NCBI GenBank assembly: GCA_963845695.1 | Contig: CAWJTQ010000002.1 | Span: 1,426,001 to 1,490,000, forward strand | Length of the DNA stretch: 64,000 nt | Origin: CAWJTV01 sp963845695 | GTDB taxonomy: Bacteria; Planctomycetota; Planctomycetia; Isosphaerales; Isosphaeraceae | Direction of reading: 5' to 3' | In this document: positions 18,925 through 29,429 of the stretch, piece by piece | Position numbering within the stretch: position 1 is the stretch's first letter | How the letters are laid out: each line of letters starts with the position of its first letter | The notes under the pieces: generated by a model | Told to the model about the DNA's origin: nothing | The model's input: only the letters and a program-made list of their open reading frames with translations | The model's database searches: none | Translations under genes and position numbers: made by a program

Positions 18925-20701
18925 GTGCGCTGGTCCCATGCCCTGATCCCGACGTTGAAGGAGACTCCGGCCGACGCCGTCGCGCCCAGCCACGTGCTGC
19001 TGCTCCGTGCGGGCATGATCCGCCAGCTCGGAGCGGGGACGTACACCTATATGCCTCTGGGGCTGAGGGTTCTCCAGAAGGCCGCCCAGATCGTCCGCGA
19101 GGAGATGGACGCCGCCGGGGCGATCGAGCTGCTCATGCCCGCGCTCCAGCCGGTCGAGCTCTGGAAAGAGTCCGGCCGCTACGAAGCGTATGGCGACCTG
19201 CTGATGAAGCTGACCATCAGTGGCGGACACCAGATGGCGCTGGGGCCGACCCACGAGGAAGTGATCACGGACATGGTCCGCGACCTGATCCGTTCCTACA
19301 AGCAATTGCCCATCACGCTCTACCAGATCCAGACCAAGTTCCGCGACGAGCCGCGTCCGCGGTTCGGCATCGTTCGGACTCGCGAATTCCTGATGAAGGA
19401 CGCCTACAGCATTGACGCCGACCTGGCGCAGCTCAACGCCAGTTACGACAAGATGTTCGAGGCCTATTGCCGGATCTTCGACCGATGCGGGTTACCCTAC
19501 GTGATCGTCGAGGCCGAAAGTGGCCCCATCGGTGGCGATTCGTCGCACGAATTCATGGTCCCCTGCGCCACCGGCGAGGACAAGGTCATTACCTGTTCCC
19601 AGTGCGGCTACGCCGCCAACCAGGAGCGCGCAGAGGTTGGAGGTCAGATCCAGACCCCGCCCAAACCTGCCGCGGACGTCCCCGCCTACCAGGGCGTGGA
19701 GACGCCGAACAAACGGACGATCCGCGACGTCTGCCAGTTCCTGGGCGTCGCGGAGTTCAACCTCGGCCAAGCTGCTGGTCTACCTGGCCGACGGCGAGCC
19801 GGTCGCCGCACTCTTGCGGGGCGATCACGAGCTCAACGAGGCGAAGCTGCGCAGGGCCGTCGGAGCGACGTCGCTGGTCGCGGCTGACGCGGCGACGATC
19901 GAGAAGGCTACCGGGACCCCGATCGGCTTTCTGGGACCGATCGACATCCGGATCCCCATCGTGATCGACCGCGCGATCGCGGCGATGCCAACCGTCGTCG
20001 TTGGCGGCAACGCGGTGGATGTCCACCTGAAAGGGGTCGTCCCGGGCCGCGACTTCCCCCTCGAACCGATCCATGACATCCGCAACGCGGATGCCGGGGA
20101 CCCCTGCCCTCGCTGCGGCAGCTCGCTGGAGATCAAGTCCGGCCTGGAGATCGGCCACGTCTTCAAGCTCGGGACCAAGTACTCCAAGTCGATGGGCGCA
20201 ACTTACCTGGACGAGAAGGGGAACGAGACCCTCCTGATCATGGGCTGTTATGGAATCGGCATCAACCGGATTGTCGCCTCAGCCGTCGAGGCTGGCCACG
20301 ACGATAACGGAATCATCTGGCCGCTGTCGATCGCTCCGTATCACGTCCTGCTCGTCCCCCTCCCCGGCAAGGACCCGGCCGTGATGGAGCAGTCCTTGGC
20401 CCTCGAATCGGCGCTGGCGTCGGCCGGGCTCGATGTCCTGGTCGACGACCGGGATCAACGGCCGGGCTTCAAGTTCAAGGATGCCGACCTGGTAGGGATC
20501 CCGCTCCGCGTGGTGATCGGTGAGCGTGGTCTCAAGGAGGGGAAGATCGAGATCAAGTGGCGCAACCAGTCGGAGGCCAAGCAAGTCCCCGCGACCACGG
20601 CGGCCGCGACGATTCTCGAAGAGATCGAAGCGGCCCGACGGGAGCATGACGCGTGGTGTGGAGGGCGGCAGCAGTCTCGGGCCGCGGCGAGGCCGTCATG
20701 A
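18925..20701 (+). CDS. proS: Prolyl-tRNA synthetase, one frameshift
   Basis: Class II aminoacyl-tRNA synthetase that charges tRNA-Pro, with the bacterial editing domain, about 591 aa. The GTG start at 18925 is supported by AGGAGG 9 bases upstream. Motif 1/2 region: LLRAGMIRQLGAGTYTYMPL, GPTHEEVITDMV and QTKFRDEPRPRFGIVRTREF. The frame breaks at 19765; removing one G from CTCGGCC restores VAEFNLAKLLVYLADG and then the editing domain, motif 3 (MGCYGIGINRIVASAVE) and the anticodon-binding domain (YHVLLVPLPGK, RPGFKFKDADL). Because proS is essential, a sequencing error is far likelier than a real mutation. Its stop overlaps the next start as ATGA. Confidence 0.95.
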
Positions 20702-20955
20702 GACCGATCCCGCCGATCCCCCGGCTTCCCTATTTCTTGCTGGGCGCAATGACGCTCGTCGCGTTCGGCGGACCATTCGCCATGTTCGTCGTCGTTCGCG
20801 GCGGACCAAGTTCGGGGTGGCCCCCAGACCGGATCGTCGAGTGGGTCGTCATCGGACTGGTCTTCGGACTGGCCGTCTCGCTGTTTTCCGCCTGCGTCAC
20901 GATCGGATGGTGGTATCCCTGGTCCCGCGAGGCCAGGAAGTCCGACGATGGCTGA
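20698..20955 (+). CDS. Small two-helix membrane protein of unknown function
   Basis: 85 aa, starting in an ATGA overlap with the proS stop. Two transmembrane helices are evident: YFLLGAMTLVAFGGPFAMFV and WVVIGLVFGLAVSLFSACVT, joined by a short loop (RGGPSSGWPPDRI). A charged C-terminal tail (REARKSDDG) follows. No family was recognised. The overlap with proS and the 30 bp gap to the downstream glycosyl-1-phosphate transferase place it in the same operon. Confidence 0.7.
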   Translation: MRPIPPIPRLPYFLLGAMTLVAFGGPFAMFVVVRGGPSSGWPPDRIVEWVVIGLVFGLAVSLFSACVTIGWWYPWSREARKSDDG

Positions 20956-20985
20956 TTCCGGCCCGTCAACCCGTTCGGCAAATCC

Positions 20986-22194
20986 ATGACTCCCGGTGAA
21001 TCGCTGATTCTGATCTGTGCGGCGCTCGGTCTGGTCGGATCGGCGTTCGTACTCAGCGCCGTCTTCTGCGGGTTGGTCCGCTGGCTGGCTCCGCGATGGG
21101 GACTGCTGGACCGACCTGGCGGACACAAGGCTCACCAGGCGCCGACGCCGATGGGCGGAGGCGTGGCGATCTGGCTGACCACGGCCATCCTCATTCTGGT
21201 CGGCGTGCTGGTCATCCAGTATGGTGCGCGATGGCTTCCCGAGCCGCTGGCACTGCACGTCTCTGGGGCTGGGCTTCGCGTGGGTATGGTGCGCGTGATG
21301 CTCGCAGTGGCCAGTGGGATCATGGTGATGGGGTTGATCGACGACCTCATGGACCTCGACTGGCGGCTCAGGCTGGGAATTCAGTTCGCCTGCGCCACGT
21401 ATCTGGCCGTGTCGGGCATTCGCATCACGCTCTTCGGACCCTTCACGCATCCGGTCCTGGGCGGCGCGGTGACGGTTTTGTGGATCGTCGCCCTGACCAA
21501 CTCGTTCAACATGCTCGACAACATGGATGGCCTGGCGGCGAGCGTCGGGTTGATCGCCGCGACCTTGTTCTGTGGGGCCCAGATCGCGGTCGGAGACCTG
21601 TTCGCCCCGGCGGTCCTGTTGGTGGTGATGGGGGCGCTGGGGGGTTTCCTGTTGCACAACCACGCTCCAGCTCGGCTCTTCATGGGCGATGCCGGCAGCA
21701 ACTTCCTCGGGTTCCTGCTCGGCGCCATGACCGTCGTGGGGACCTTCAGCAAGCCGGGATACTCGCCGTTGAGCGTGCTCGCTCCACTGCTGGTCATGGC
21801 GGTGCCGCTCTACGACATGACCTCAGTTGTACTGATCCGACTCAGCGAAGGGCGGAGCCCGTTCAAGGCAGATCGCCGGCACTTCTCGCACCGCCTGGTG
21901 GCCCGCGGCTTGACGCCGCCGCAGGCTGTTTGGACGATTGATTTGGTGACCCTCGCAGGCGGCCTGGGTGCGCTCCTACTGCACAAACTCGAGTGGCCCG
22001 GCGCGTGCGTCGTACTGGCCCAGACCGGCTGCTTGCTGGGAGTGGTCGCCATCTTGGAATTCTCGGCGAGCCGTTCGGAGCAAGTCCATGAGCAGACGAG
22101 GGGCGAGATCCTCGGTTCCTCCCAACCCGAGCAAGTCCCGACGACCGGACGCGAAATCCGCCCCGTCGCCGGCGCCGGAAGCCCGACCGTTTGA
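20986..22194 (+). CDS. WecA/MraY-family undecaprenyl-phosphate sugar-1-phosphate transferase
   Basis: 402 aa polytopic membrane enzyme of about 10 helices. It transfers a sugar-1-phosphate, usually GlcNAc-1-P, from a UDP sugar to undecaprenyl phosphate to start surface glycan synthesis. Signature motifs: LLDRPGGHKAHQAPTPMGGG, VMGLIDDLMDLDWRLRLG (the DDxxD-like site), LTNSFNMLDNMDGLAASVG and ARLFMGDAGSNFLGFLLG, then SEGRSPFKADRRHFSHRLV. The His-rich last loop separates WecA/TagO-like enzymes from MraY. Its 3' end overlaps the next gene by 107 bp in another frame. An adjacent O-antigen-ligase-type protein supports a role in polysaccharide assembly. Confidence 0.9.
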   Translation: MTPGESLILICAALGLVGSAFVLSAVFCGLVRWLAPRWGLLDRPGGHKAHQAPTPMGGGVAIWLTTAILILVGVLVIQYGARWLPEPLALHVSGAGLRVGMVRVMLAVASGIMVMGLIDDLMDLDWRLRLGIQFACATYLAVSGIRITLFGPFTHPVLGGAVTVLWIVALTNSFNMLDNMDGLAASVGLIAATLFCGAQIAVGDLFAPAVLLVVMGALGGFLLHNHAPARLFMGDAGSNFLGFLLGAMTVVGTFSKPGYSPLSVLAPLLVMAVPLYDMTSVVLIRLSEGRSPFKADRRHFSHRLVARGLTPPQAVWTIDLVTLAGGLGALLLHKLEWPGACVVLAQTGCLLGVVAILEFSASRSEQVHEQTRGEILGSSQPEQVPTTGREIRPVAGAGSPTV

Positions 22195-24658
22195 GGACGA
22201 TGAGTCGGACTGGAGCGAGTCGGCGTCCTACGTGGGCGAGCGGCTCCGCCGGGTCGCCCTCGGTCTGACGGTCGCCCTGATCGTCGCGCGCGCTTTTTCG
22301 ACCAGCGAGCCCGACTTCGAGATCGGAGCCGGAACCGGTCTCTACTGGGTCCTCGCGATGATCGTAGTGGCGGGATTGGCCATTTTCGCCGGGCTCATCG
22401 GCGGCCGGTTCCGATTCCGATGGTCGTGGACCGACGCGGCAGTCATCGCTCTGATGGGGCTCGTCGCCAGCAGCGCCACGCATGCCCTCGATCGACGTCC
22501 CGCGATCAATCTGGCCTGGGAATGGATCGCCCTGGGCTTGGTCTACCTGATCCTGCGTCATCTGCCTCGAACTCGGGGAGAGTCGTCGGCGCTGGCCGCT
22601 GCGCTGGTTGCAACTGCGTTCGCCGTCTCGGTATACGGCCTGTATCAGGGCGGCGTCGAGTACCCGCAGATCCGGAAGGAATACCAGCGGAACCCGGCAC
22701 GGTTCCTCACGCGGCATCCGGAGCTGGGCATCACCCCGGGCACACGGGAACAGTTCCTCTTCGAACAGCGTTTGCTCCACTCGACCGAGCTCACCTCGAC
22801 ATTTGCTCTGACGAACTCACTGGCCGGCTTCATCGTGGGGCCGCTGGTCCTGGCGCTGGGCGTCCTTCTTCACAACCTGGCACACCGCAAGGGGACCAAG
22901 CTCGGGTGGATCGTCCTCTTCGACGCCGCGCTCGTGATCCTGACGATTCTGATCTGCCTGCTTCTCACCAAGAGTCGCAGTGCGTATATCGGGCTCATCG
23001 TGGGTCTAGGAATCGTTGCCTGGCAGTGGCGTCGGCATGTCTCGACCCGACTTCTCCTGGGAGCTGGCCTGGCCGGCTGCCTGGTCGTGACAGGACTGGT
23101 CGCCGCTGGTCTCTCCAGTGGACTTCTGGATCGCGAGGTGCTGACCCAATCGGAGATGTCCCTCCGTTATCGATGGGAATACTGGCAGGGCACCTGGCGA
23201 GCCCTCACCGGGGGATCCGGCAACCTCTCAGGAGCCTGGAGCTCCTCGATGTTCTGGTCGGGTGTCGGTCCAGGGAACTTCCGCGCGAGCTATCTTCGAT
23301 ACAAGCTCCCGGAGTCGAGCGAGGAGATCCTGGACCCTCACAACCTGTTCCTTGAGGTGTGGGCAACTGCCGGAATCTCAGCGCTTCTCGCCCTCTTGGC
23401 TGCGCTGGCGATGGGACTCTGGAACCTCCTCGGGCCGTCCGTGACGTCCCGGGCCACACCCGATGACGATCACGCGTCGCGAGCGGAAACGCGTGCATCA
23501 CGACGGTCGGTCCTGCCCGAGCGGACAGCATCCCGATCCGGAGAAGAGGAACCGGACTCCCCACCGTGCCGGCCGTTTTGGCTGATCCTGGCAGCCGGGT
23601 CCGGCTGGCTCCTGGTGTTACTCCTCTTGCCTTTGAATCTGTTCATGGAAGGCTCCTTTCCACGATGGCTGATCCTGGGGGGGAGCTGGCTGACCGCGGT
23701 GTTGCTCGGTGCACCGCTCTGGCGTCGCCTGCCGATCCCCGCGATGGCTCTCGGCGCGGCGGTCGTCGCGGTGCTGATCAACCTTCTGGCCGCGGGCGGG
23801 ATCGGTATCCCGAATGTGGCGTTGGGACTCTGGTCGTTGATGGCACTCGGCCTGAACCTCCGCGATGATCGCCCGTGCAGCCAGCTCGACGAGTACCCCA
23901 GCCGGATCCTTCCCTTCGCTCTGTCGGCCGTCTGGGCTGCGGCGCTCGGTCTGTTCCTGGGTGCGGTCACACCCTACTGGCGGGCGGAGGCCGCGATCGC
24001 CCAGGCCGAAGAGGCCACGCGACCGGGTCGAGCGCCGGACTTCGACCTGGCGGAGCGAATCTATTACGAACGCGCCATCGTGGCGGATCGTTTCTATGCC
24101 CGTCCCTGGCTGAAATACGCCGCCCTGGAGTTAGACGCCTGGGCGTGGCGTGGTGCCAAGGCCAAGGATCATCGCTGGAGGAAGATCCCCGAACTCTTGC
24201 GCGATGCGACTGCCCTGCCCCGTAACCCGAACGCCTGGGCACTCCACATGCGTCGCGCGGAGGCCATTCGGGGATTATTGCAAAAAGTCGGTTCGGAGCT
24301 TACACCCATCGAGCTGGTGAGCTACGGCGGTGAGATCGTCAAGGAGACCCGGACCGCCTCCTTCCTCTATCCGTCCAACTCCCTGCTCCATGCCCGCCTG
24401 GCCGAGTCCAGTGCGGAGATCTCGATGTTCGGCGACGCGGTCAAGGAAGCCGAGGAGGCCCTCCGACTCGACAGATTGACCCCGCACATCGACAGGAAGC
24501 TACCCGCCCCGACGCGCCATCGCCTGGAATCGTTGCTCCCGGAATGGAAAGGTCGGACTCCTCAAGAGTCGTCGGTTCCAGGTGCAGAAGCAGCCACGCC
24601 CGGCGAGCGGAAGATACCCATTTCCGCAGGGAGTGCGGCCTCGTCGGTCAGGACTTGA
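22088..24658 (+). CDS. O-antigen ligase/polymerase-type membrane protein with TPR-like C-terminus
   Basis: 856 aa from ATG 22088 (MSRRGARSSVPP), inside the 3' end of the preceding gene. A hydrophilic N-terminus of about 55 residues is followed by roughly ten transmembrane helices, with a large outer loop (VEYPQIRKEYQRNPARFLTR). The O-antigen ligase (Wzy/WaaL) signature is TKSRSAYIGLIVGLGIVAW, and WSGVGPGNFRASYLRYKLPE plus DPHNLFLEVWATAGI also match the family. The last 200 residues are soluble and helical with repeat-like segments (LLHARLAESSAEISMFGDAV, KEAEEALRLDRLTPH). It probably polymerises or ligates lipid-linked glycans made by the upstream transferase. Confidence 0.85.
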   Translation: MSRRGARSSVPPNPSKSRRPDAKSAPSPAPEARPFEDDESDWSESASYVGERLRRVALGLTVALIVARAFSTSEPDFEIGAGTGLYWVLAMIVVAGLAIFAGLIGGRFRFRWSWTDAAVIALMGLVASSATHALDRRPAINLAWEWIALGLVYLILRHLPRTRGESSALAAALVATAFAVSVYGLYQGGVEYPQIRKEYQRNPARFLTRHPELGITPGTREQFLFEQRLLHSTELTSTFALTNSLAGFIVGPLVLALGVLLHNLAHRKGTKLGWIVLFDAALVILTILICLLLTKSRSAYIGLIVGLGIVAWQWRRHVSTRLLLGAGLAGCLVVTGLVAAGLSSGLLDREVLTQSEMSLRYRWEYWQGTWRALTGGSGNLSGAWSSSMFWSGVGPGNFRASYLRYKLPESSEEILDPHNLFLEVWATAGISALLALLAALAMGLWNLLGPSVTSRATPDDDHASRAETRASRRSVLPERTASRSGEEEPDSPPCRPFWLILAAGSGWLLVLLLLPLNLFMEGSFPRWLILGGSWLTAVLLGAPLWRRLPIPAMALGAAVVAVLINLLAAGGIGIPNVALGLWSLMALGLNLRDDRPCSQLDEYPSRILPFALSAVWAAALGLFLGAVTPYWRAEAAIAQAEEATRPGRAPDFDLAERIYYERAIVADRFYARPWLKYAALELDAWAWRGAKAKDHRWRKIPELLRDATALPRNPNAWALHMRRAEAIRGLLQKVGSELTPIELVSYGGEIVKETRTASFLYPSNSLLHARLAESSAEISMFGDAVKEAEEALRLDRLTPHIDRKLPAPTRHRLESLLPEWKGRTPQESSVPGAEAATPGERKIPISAGSAASSVRT

Positions 24659-24674
24659 CTTCGCACACCGATGA

Positions 24675-26408
24675 CTAACGCGAATCTTCGACGGGGATCA
24701 GCAAGGGGATCGTGGTGACACGTCTCGGCCGGGAGGACCAAGTGCGGAGTCTCCGAGCCGTCGGATTCTTGATCGCCAGACCGATCCCGGCGGCGGCCAA
24801 GAGCCCCATCGGGATCATGGCGGGAACGATTGGCCGGATCGACCAGCGAACGGGCTCGAAACGAACCGGCTCGGGTTCACCCGGAAGGATCGCAGCTCCG
24901 CGCACGTGTGGTGCGGCGACGCAGCAGTACAACTTGGCGTCGTTGATGGCGTAGGTCGCGCCGTCGGGACCGATCGCGGTCGGTGTGTACGCTTCGCCTG
25001 TCGCGGGGGCCAGATCCAACCCGGGCGACAAGGTGTTGGTGACGAACGACCAGCGATAGACGTGGCCGTCCTCGCTATTGATGATGGCGCACTGGTTGAT
25101 TTCGTCAACTGCCGCCGTGTTGATGCACCATTCGCGGACGCCGGCCTGGCCGTTGTTCGGGGTCACTCCGACGACCGTGATGACCTCCTTCATCACCGAG
25201 ACCTGCGGAAAGACGAGATCGGGCTCGGTCGCATTCGGGTCCAGCACGGCGACCTTGTTCAAACCGGTGCCGCCAATCCCAGGATCCGAGTAGTCGTTGT
25301 ACTTGGTCAGGACCAGGTAGGAGGACCCGCCGGTGTACGACGGAACGACCTTCGCGGGGACAAGTGCCGCAGAATCGTCCCAGCCGAACGAGCCGGGGAT
25401 CTTACTCGTAGAGAGTGTGCTGTCGAAGTGCAGGAGCCAGCCGCGGGCGTGATGAGAGGGGAAGTTCGCCTCGAGCACTCCGAAGTAGACGTCGCCATCG
25501 GGCCCGATGGTCGGAGTACCCGATCCTTCATCCGATAAGGCAGCAGGCTCGCTGCTATTGCGCGGGTCAGTCAGCAGGACACTTTTTTGAGGTGTCAACG
25601 ATGTGGCGTTCGCCACGCAGAGGTAGCCCTGCGAAAAATCGCTCTGATTCACCGCGACGTACAGCCGTCTCCCGTCGGGCGAGAGTGCCGGGGCACAGTT
25701 CAGGACGACCTTCACCATCGTGTCGTCCCCAGAAAGCATGGAAGCGGTCACGAACGAACTGGTGCCGCCCTTGGAGATGCGGCCCAGACCCCCGGGGACT
25801 CCATTGCCATAATATCCGAAATAGAGGTTCCCCGCCGGGTCGCTGGTGATCGGCGTGGAGATGTAGATGGAGTCATCAGCCTGGCCCAGTCGAGTGGTAT
25901 TGCCCTGAGCCGAATTGGGAGTGGCACGGAGCAGGATTGTACCCCCTGCCCCGGGGACCGCGACCCCGGTGTCCCCGGCCAGCAAGGTGATCCCCATCGG
26001 CTGAATCCAACTGGACTCGGGAGGAAGCTCGTAATCCGTATTCATCGTCCAGAGCAATCGGCCCGTTGTCCCATTGAACGCGTTGACCATGAATCCGCCG
26101 TCGGCACCGGTCTTCACCGGGACGATCACCGTGTTCCTGGAGGTGATTACCGGAGAGCCGTAATGGGTGTACAGAGCGCCATTATTGGGATTGTACTGAG
26201 GCGCGAGGTGGACGGGAGTCGACCATCGGATCGTCTGGGGTATCTGAGACGGACTTGCGGTCAGGGCGGTATGCTGTGCGTTTCGGGCGTAACTCGACCA
26301 GAACTGGGCCGAAGCCGTCGTGGGCACGATGGCGCCGAGGCCGACGACAGCAATCCAGCCGAAGACGAGCCGCGAGATCCACGACGTGATCCGCTGATGA
26401 CGCTCCAT
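24675..26408 (-). CDS. Secreted beta-propeller (PQQ/WD-like repeat) protein with C-terminal membrane helix
   Basis: 577 aa. Start set to ATG 26408 because GAGGAG lies 8-9 bases upstream. The signal peptide is LVFGWIAVVGLGAIVPTTAS. The body consists of repeated propeller blades of the PQQ-like type: GSPVITSRNTVIVPVKTGAD, AFNGTTGRLLWTMNTDY, SPDGRRLYVAVNQSDFSQGY, IGPDGDVYFGVLEANFPSHH, VIGPDGATYAINDAK-like. A hydrophobic helix near the C-terminus (VPAMIPMGLLAAAGIGLAI) suggests anchoring. Substrate binding is not predictable. Its end lies 17 bp from the stop of the convergent O-antigen-ligase gene. Confidence 0.8.
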   Translation of the reverse strand: MERHQRITSWISRLVFGWIAVVGLGAIVPTTASAQFWSSYARNAQHTALTASPSQIPQTIRWSTPVHLAPQYNPNNGALYTHYGSPVITSRNTVIVPVKTGADGGFMVNAFNGTTGRLLWTMNTDYELPPESSWIQPMGITLLAGDTGVAVPGAGGTILLRATPNSAQGNTTRLGQADDSIYISTPITSDPAGNLYFGYYGNGVPGGLGRISKGGTSSFVTASMLSGDDTMVKVVLNCAPALSPDGRRLYVAVNQSDFSQGYLCVANATSLTPQKSVLLTDPRNSSEPAALSDEGSGTPTIGPDGDVYFGVLEANFPSHHARGWLLHFDSTLSTSKIPGSFGWDDSAALVPAKVVPSYTGGSSYLVLTKYNDYSDPGIGGTGLNKVAVLDPNATEPDLVFPQVSVMKEVITVVGVTPNNGQAGVREWCINTAAVDEINQCAIINSEDGHVYRWSFVTNTLSPGLDLAPATGEAYTPTAIGPDGATYAINDAKLYCCVAAPHVRGAAILPGEPEPVRFEPVRWSIRPIVPAMIPMGLLAAAGIGLAIKNPTARRLRTWSSRPRRVTTIPLLIPVEDSR

Positions 26409-26853
26409 GGACGAAACTCCTCGCTGAGTTGTCAACTGATGTCCGGGTAGCGATCGAGGAAAAACGGATCTGGATCGTCCTTGCCTCGCGGAAGCAGCGA
26501 CGCTTTCCGAACGAACGTTCCCAGGTCGGGCGCGGTGTGAACGACGCACGACTACCGGTTCAACCATGCGTTCCCGATAAGATACACAGGATCTTCGGGT
26601 TTCTCAAGAAACCAGGGCTCGTGATCCGAATCCTTCGCGGTCCGCGGTCTCGTCAACAAGGCCGTCGACACCGAGGTCGCGCGGCGCAAGCTGCCACCGA
26701 ACCGAAGCAGGGCCGTGCGCGGCGGGGACCCGAGTCGTTGGGCGTCGATCCGCTGCTGTCCAGTTGGTGTCATTCTTCCCAAGCCAACTTGAGGCAAGGG
26801 TTTGCAAACACGATTTCCGTGTACGGAGTCTTCGATGCGAGGTTGATCAAGCG
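26409..26853. other. Spacer between the beta-propeller gene and the G8-domain gene
   Basis: About 445 bp with no gene. A 7-bp-arm hairpin (GGTTTCT with AGAAACC, 2-base loop) lies at 26598-26613 but is not followed by T residues, so it is only a weak terminator candidate for the G8 gene upstream in the same direction. Confidence 0.45.
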
Positions 26854-28888
26854 TTACCCAGGGTGACCTGGTTGCGGAGACATCGCCGTCTCGACCCGAT
26901 GAGGAATTGGCTCGACATGGCCGGCATCGTCCTCGGCGGCTGCCGATAGGATGAGCGTTCCACGTTGCGAATGGTCAACATCGATCTCGACTTCCCACCG
27001 GCTGTAATCGCTGGCCAGGGGACGCGCCGGGTGACCGTTGACCCGTACCGCCCGGACCGTGTTGTCATCGACGCTCGCACCTCGGACGCGTAGCTTTCCG
27101 CCCTCCTGCCGGTCAACCTGGGTGATGACCGAGAACGGAGGCCGGTCGAAAATGGGTTCCAGGGGTGCGGGGAAATCCTTGGGATTCGGACGATGCCCCG
27201 TTTCGGCGAAGAAGCTCCAGCCGGTGAGACGGAACTTCAAATCCCGATAGGCGTGCTGTTGGTAGCGTGGGCGCCACAGGCCGAATTCGCAGTTGGTGAC
27301 GTTCAGACCATCGATCAGGACATCGGGGGATCCAGAGTCACCGCCCAGTGCGAGTCCCAGACGCGGAGCCGACGGATCACGTAAGGGTGACGCGGACCCG
27401 GTCCGACGCCGCCCACACCGCCGGTCGCCCCGTCTCCCGGCCCTCCTCCGAGATCCAATCCATATCCACGCTGCGCATGGGCCTCGTTGTCCTCGAAGCG
27501 AACGAACGGGAGCGTGCGGATGTCCACTTTCCGCCTCGTCCCATCGAAATGGCGCACGGTCATCGACGGGTCGAAGCCGGCCACGGCGGGAGCCTCGTAA
27601 CGAAACCCGTACTGGTCGCATTCGACCGCCACGTTGCGCACGAACGCGTTCTGGCTATTGGCCCACCAGAATCCAGCTCCTTCGTTGCGGTCGAAGCCGA
27701 GGGCCTGTTGCGGCAACGGCGCACCCCGTCGGGCCTGGACGGCAAGGTTGCCATCCAGGAAGTTGTCCACTTCGGTGCCATCCTCGAGAAAGAAGCCGTG
27801 ACCGACGCTCCGGTAGCCCACACAGTCCTGGACGACCAAGCCATTGGTTCCGTGGATCGTGATCCATCGGTTGCCGCTGTCCCAGATCGAGGCCCCCACC
27901 ACCGATGAGCCGCGCATGGTGTCCCCCACTCGGTGGAAGTGAAGGCTGTACTTGCCAAGCTTGCCGATCTTTCCCAGGTGGCGGAATTCCGCATATGCGA
28001 TCGAGCCTGACGAGTTGCGGTGGTACATCGTGTGGCCACGAGAGGCAGTGGGATCGGCCGACTCGACGACGACGTTTCGAGAGAGCAAGGCAACTTCGCC
28101 ACGGGTTTCACCGCGAGCGATATGTGGGAAATCGAGGGGCTTGTCCAGCGTGAGGACCGGGCCGTCGATCGCTCGGATGATCCGCTCTTCCGTCTCCGGC
28201 GGGACCGAGACGTCAGCGACATCAGCTCCCTTCGGAGTCGGCTGCCGGCGCGTCGCGGTGACGATCACGCGATCACTGGCACGCCAGCCGGGAACCGGCT
28301 CGGCGAGGACGATTCGGGTGGCGCCCTTCGCGGACGTCGCGGCGATCTTGACCCAGGTCCGGGCCAGTTCCGCACCGTGAAAGTCCATCCGCCCACCGCA
28401 GCAGACGATCGCCGGGAACTCCTCAGGATCGAGCCCCTCGACAGCCGTTAGCCGTATCAACGCCGTGCGTCCGACGGCAACCGGATGATTCGGTGTCCCG
28501 ACTTCCAGCGCCCGCGAGTCGCCCCCGCCCCAGGCGGAACAACGGCGTGCGATTCGCAGTCGAACCCCGATTCGCTGGGATCGTCACCGGCCTGGATCTT
28601 GATCAGTCCAACGTCGAGCCGGGTATCCCGCTCCGGGTGAAATCGCAATGTGCCGGCGACATGGATCGACCGGATCGTCTCGTTCCCGACGAGGTCATAA
28701 ACCACGACGTGCCCGGCCCGGACCTGAACCCGAGCCCCCTGCCCCGGCACGCGGCCGCCCTCCCAGGTCGCGGCGTCCGACCATCGGCCATCGCGGACCG
28801 AGCGAACCAGCGGCGTCGCCGCATGGGCTACGGATGAACCAAGGATCGTCAGGAGAAGGAGCAGCACGGAAATCGATCCCATCATCAT
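26854..28888 (-). CDS. Secreted G8-domain protein (CEMIP/TMEM2-like), two frameshifts
   Basis: About 678 codons from ATG 28888. The signal peptide is MGSISVLLLLLTILGSSVAH, followed by a G8 domain (RWSDAATWEGGRVPGQG, VVVYDLVGNETIRSIHVAG). Two indels break it: near 28530, where a G in a GGGG run is missing before ALEVGTPNHPVAVGRTALIR, and at the five-G run 27325-27329, where one base is missing before DVLIDGLNVTNCEFGLW. The middle is a parallel beta-helix-like region with YSLHFHRVGDTMRGSSVVGA. The C-terminus (WEVEIDVDHSQRGTLILSAA) ends at 26854. G8 proteins bind or cleave extracellular polysaccharides such as hyaluronan in animals; here the substrate is unknown. Confidence 0.8.
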
Positions 28889-29162
28889 TCGAGCAGCGCT
28901 GGTATCTCTCGAGATCCGTAAACCGCTCGGCTGATTTCGATCCCATCTTCCAAGGGGTGATGACTGAGCGGCGCATGGAAAACTTAAGACGGTTCGGCGA
29001 GGTCTCCTGACCCCGCCGAGGGCTGGACCGGAGGTCTCCCGGTTCCCGTCCCCGGCGGAACCTTCGGTCCGGCAGGTGGCAAGGTCGGGAGATCCCGCCA
29101 CAACTTAAGGTTTCGGCTCATAGGCCCAGATCGGTAAGTGGCCACACGAATCTCAGACAAGC

Positions 29163-29221
29163 CGGAAGCGTCAGCGAGTGAATGGATGGTCTCGGCTGGG
29201 ATCCACTCGCTGGCGCTTCGG
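29163..29221. repeat. Inverted repeat with 18-base arms (CGAAGCGCCAGCGAGTG type)
   Basis: The left arm CGGAAGCGTCAGCGAGTG (29163-29180) pairs with the right arm CACTCGCTGGCGCTTCGG (29204-29221) at 16 of 18 positions, with a 23-base loop. It looks like a dispersed intergenic palindrome. Confidence 0.7.
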
Positions 29222-29429
29222 ACTCGTACCAGTCCGGGTGCTGGGTCAGAGAGAGTCGGTCGAGTCCACCAAGCTGGGCCCATGAGCCCAATTTTCATTC
29301 TAACCTCACACGAAGGTTCTTTACATCACGTACCAGAAGGTTGGGTGAAGTCGCGTTTCTGCGGTCGGGCCGCTGGGCGGTGTGGGGTCGGTGACCGAGT
29401 GTCATTGGCGTCAGGAGTGCCATTGGGGT

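Noticed and set aside
19755..19775. Programmed ribosomal frameshift in proS
   Set aside because: No slippery heptamer with downstream structure, and similar single-base G/C-run shifts occur in many unrelated genes in the window, so sequence error is simpler.
848..24907. Other CACGTG hexamers (848, 2993, 24902) as parS sites
   Set aside because: They lack the TT/AA flanks of the palindrome.
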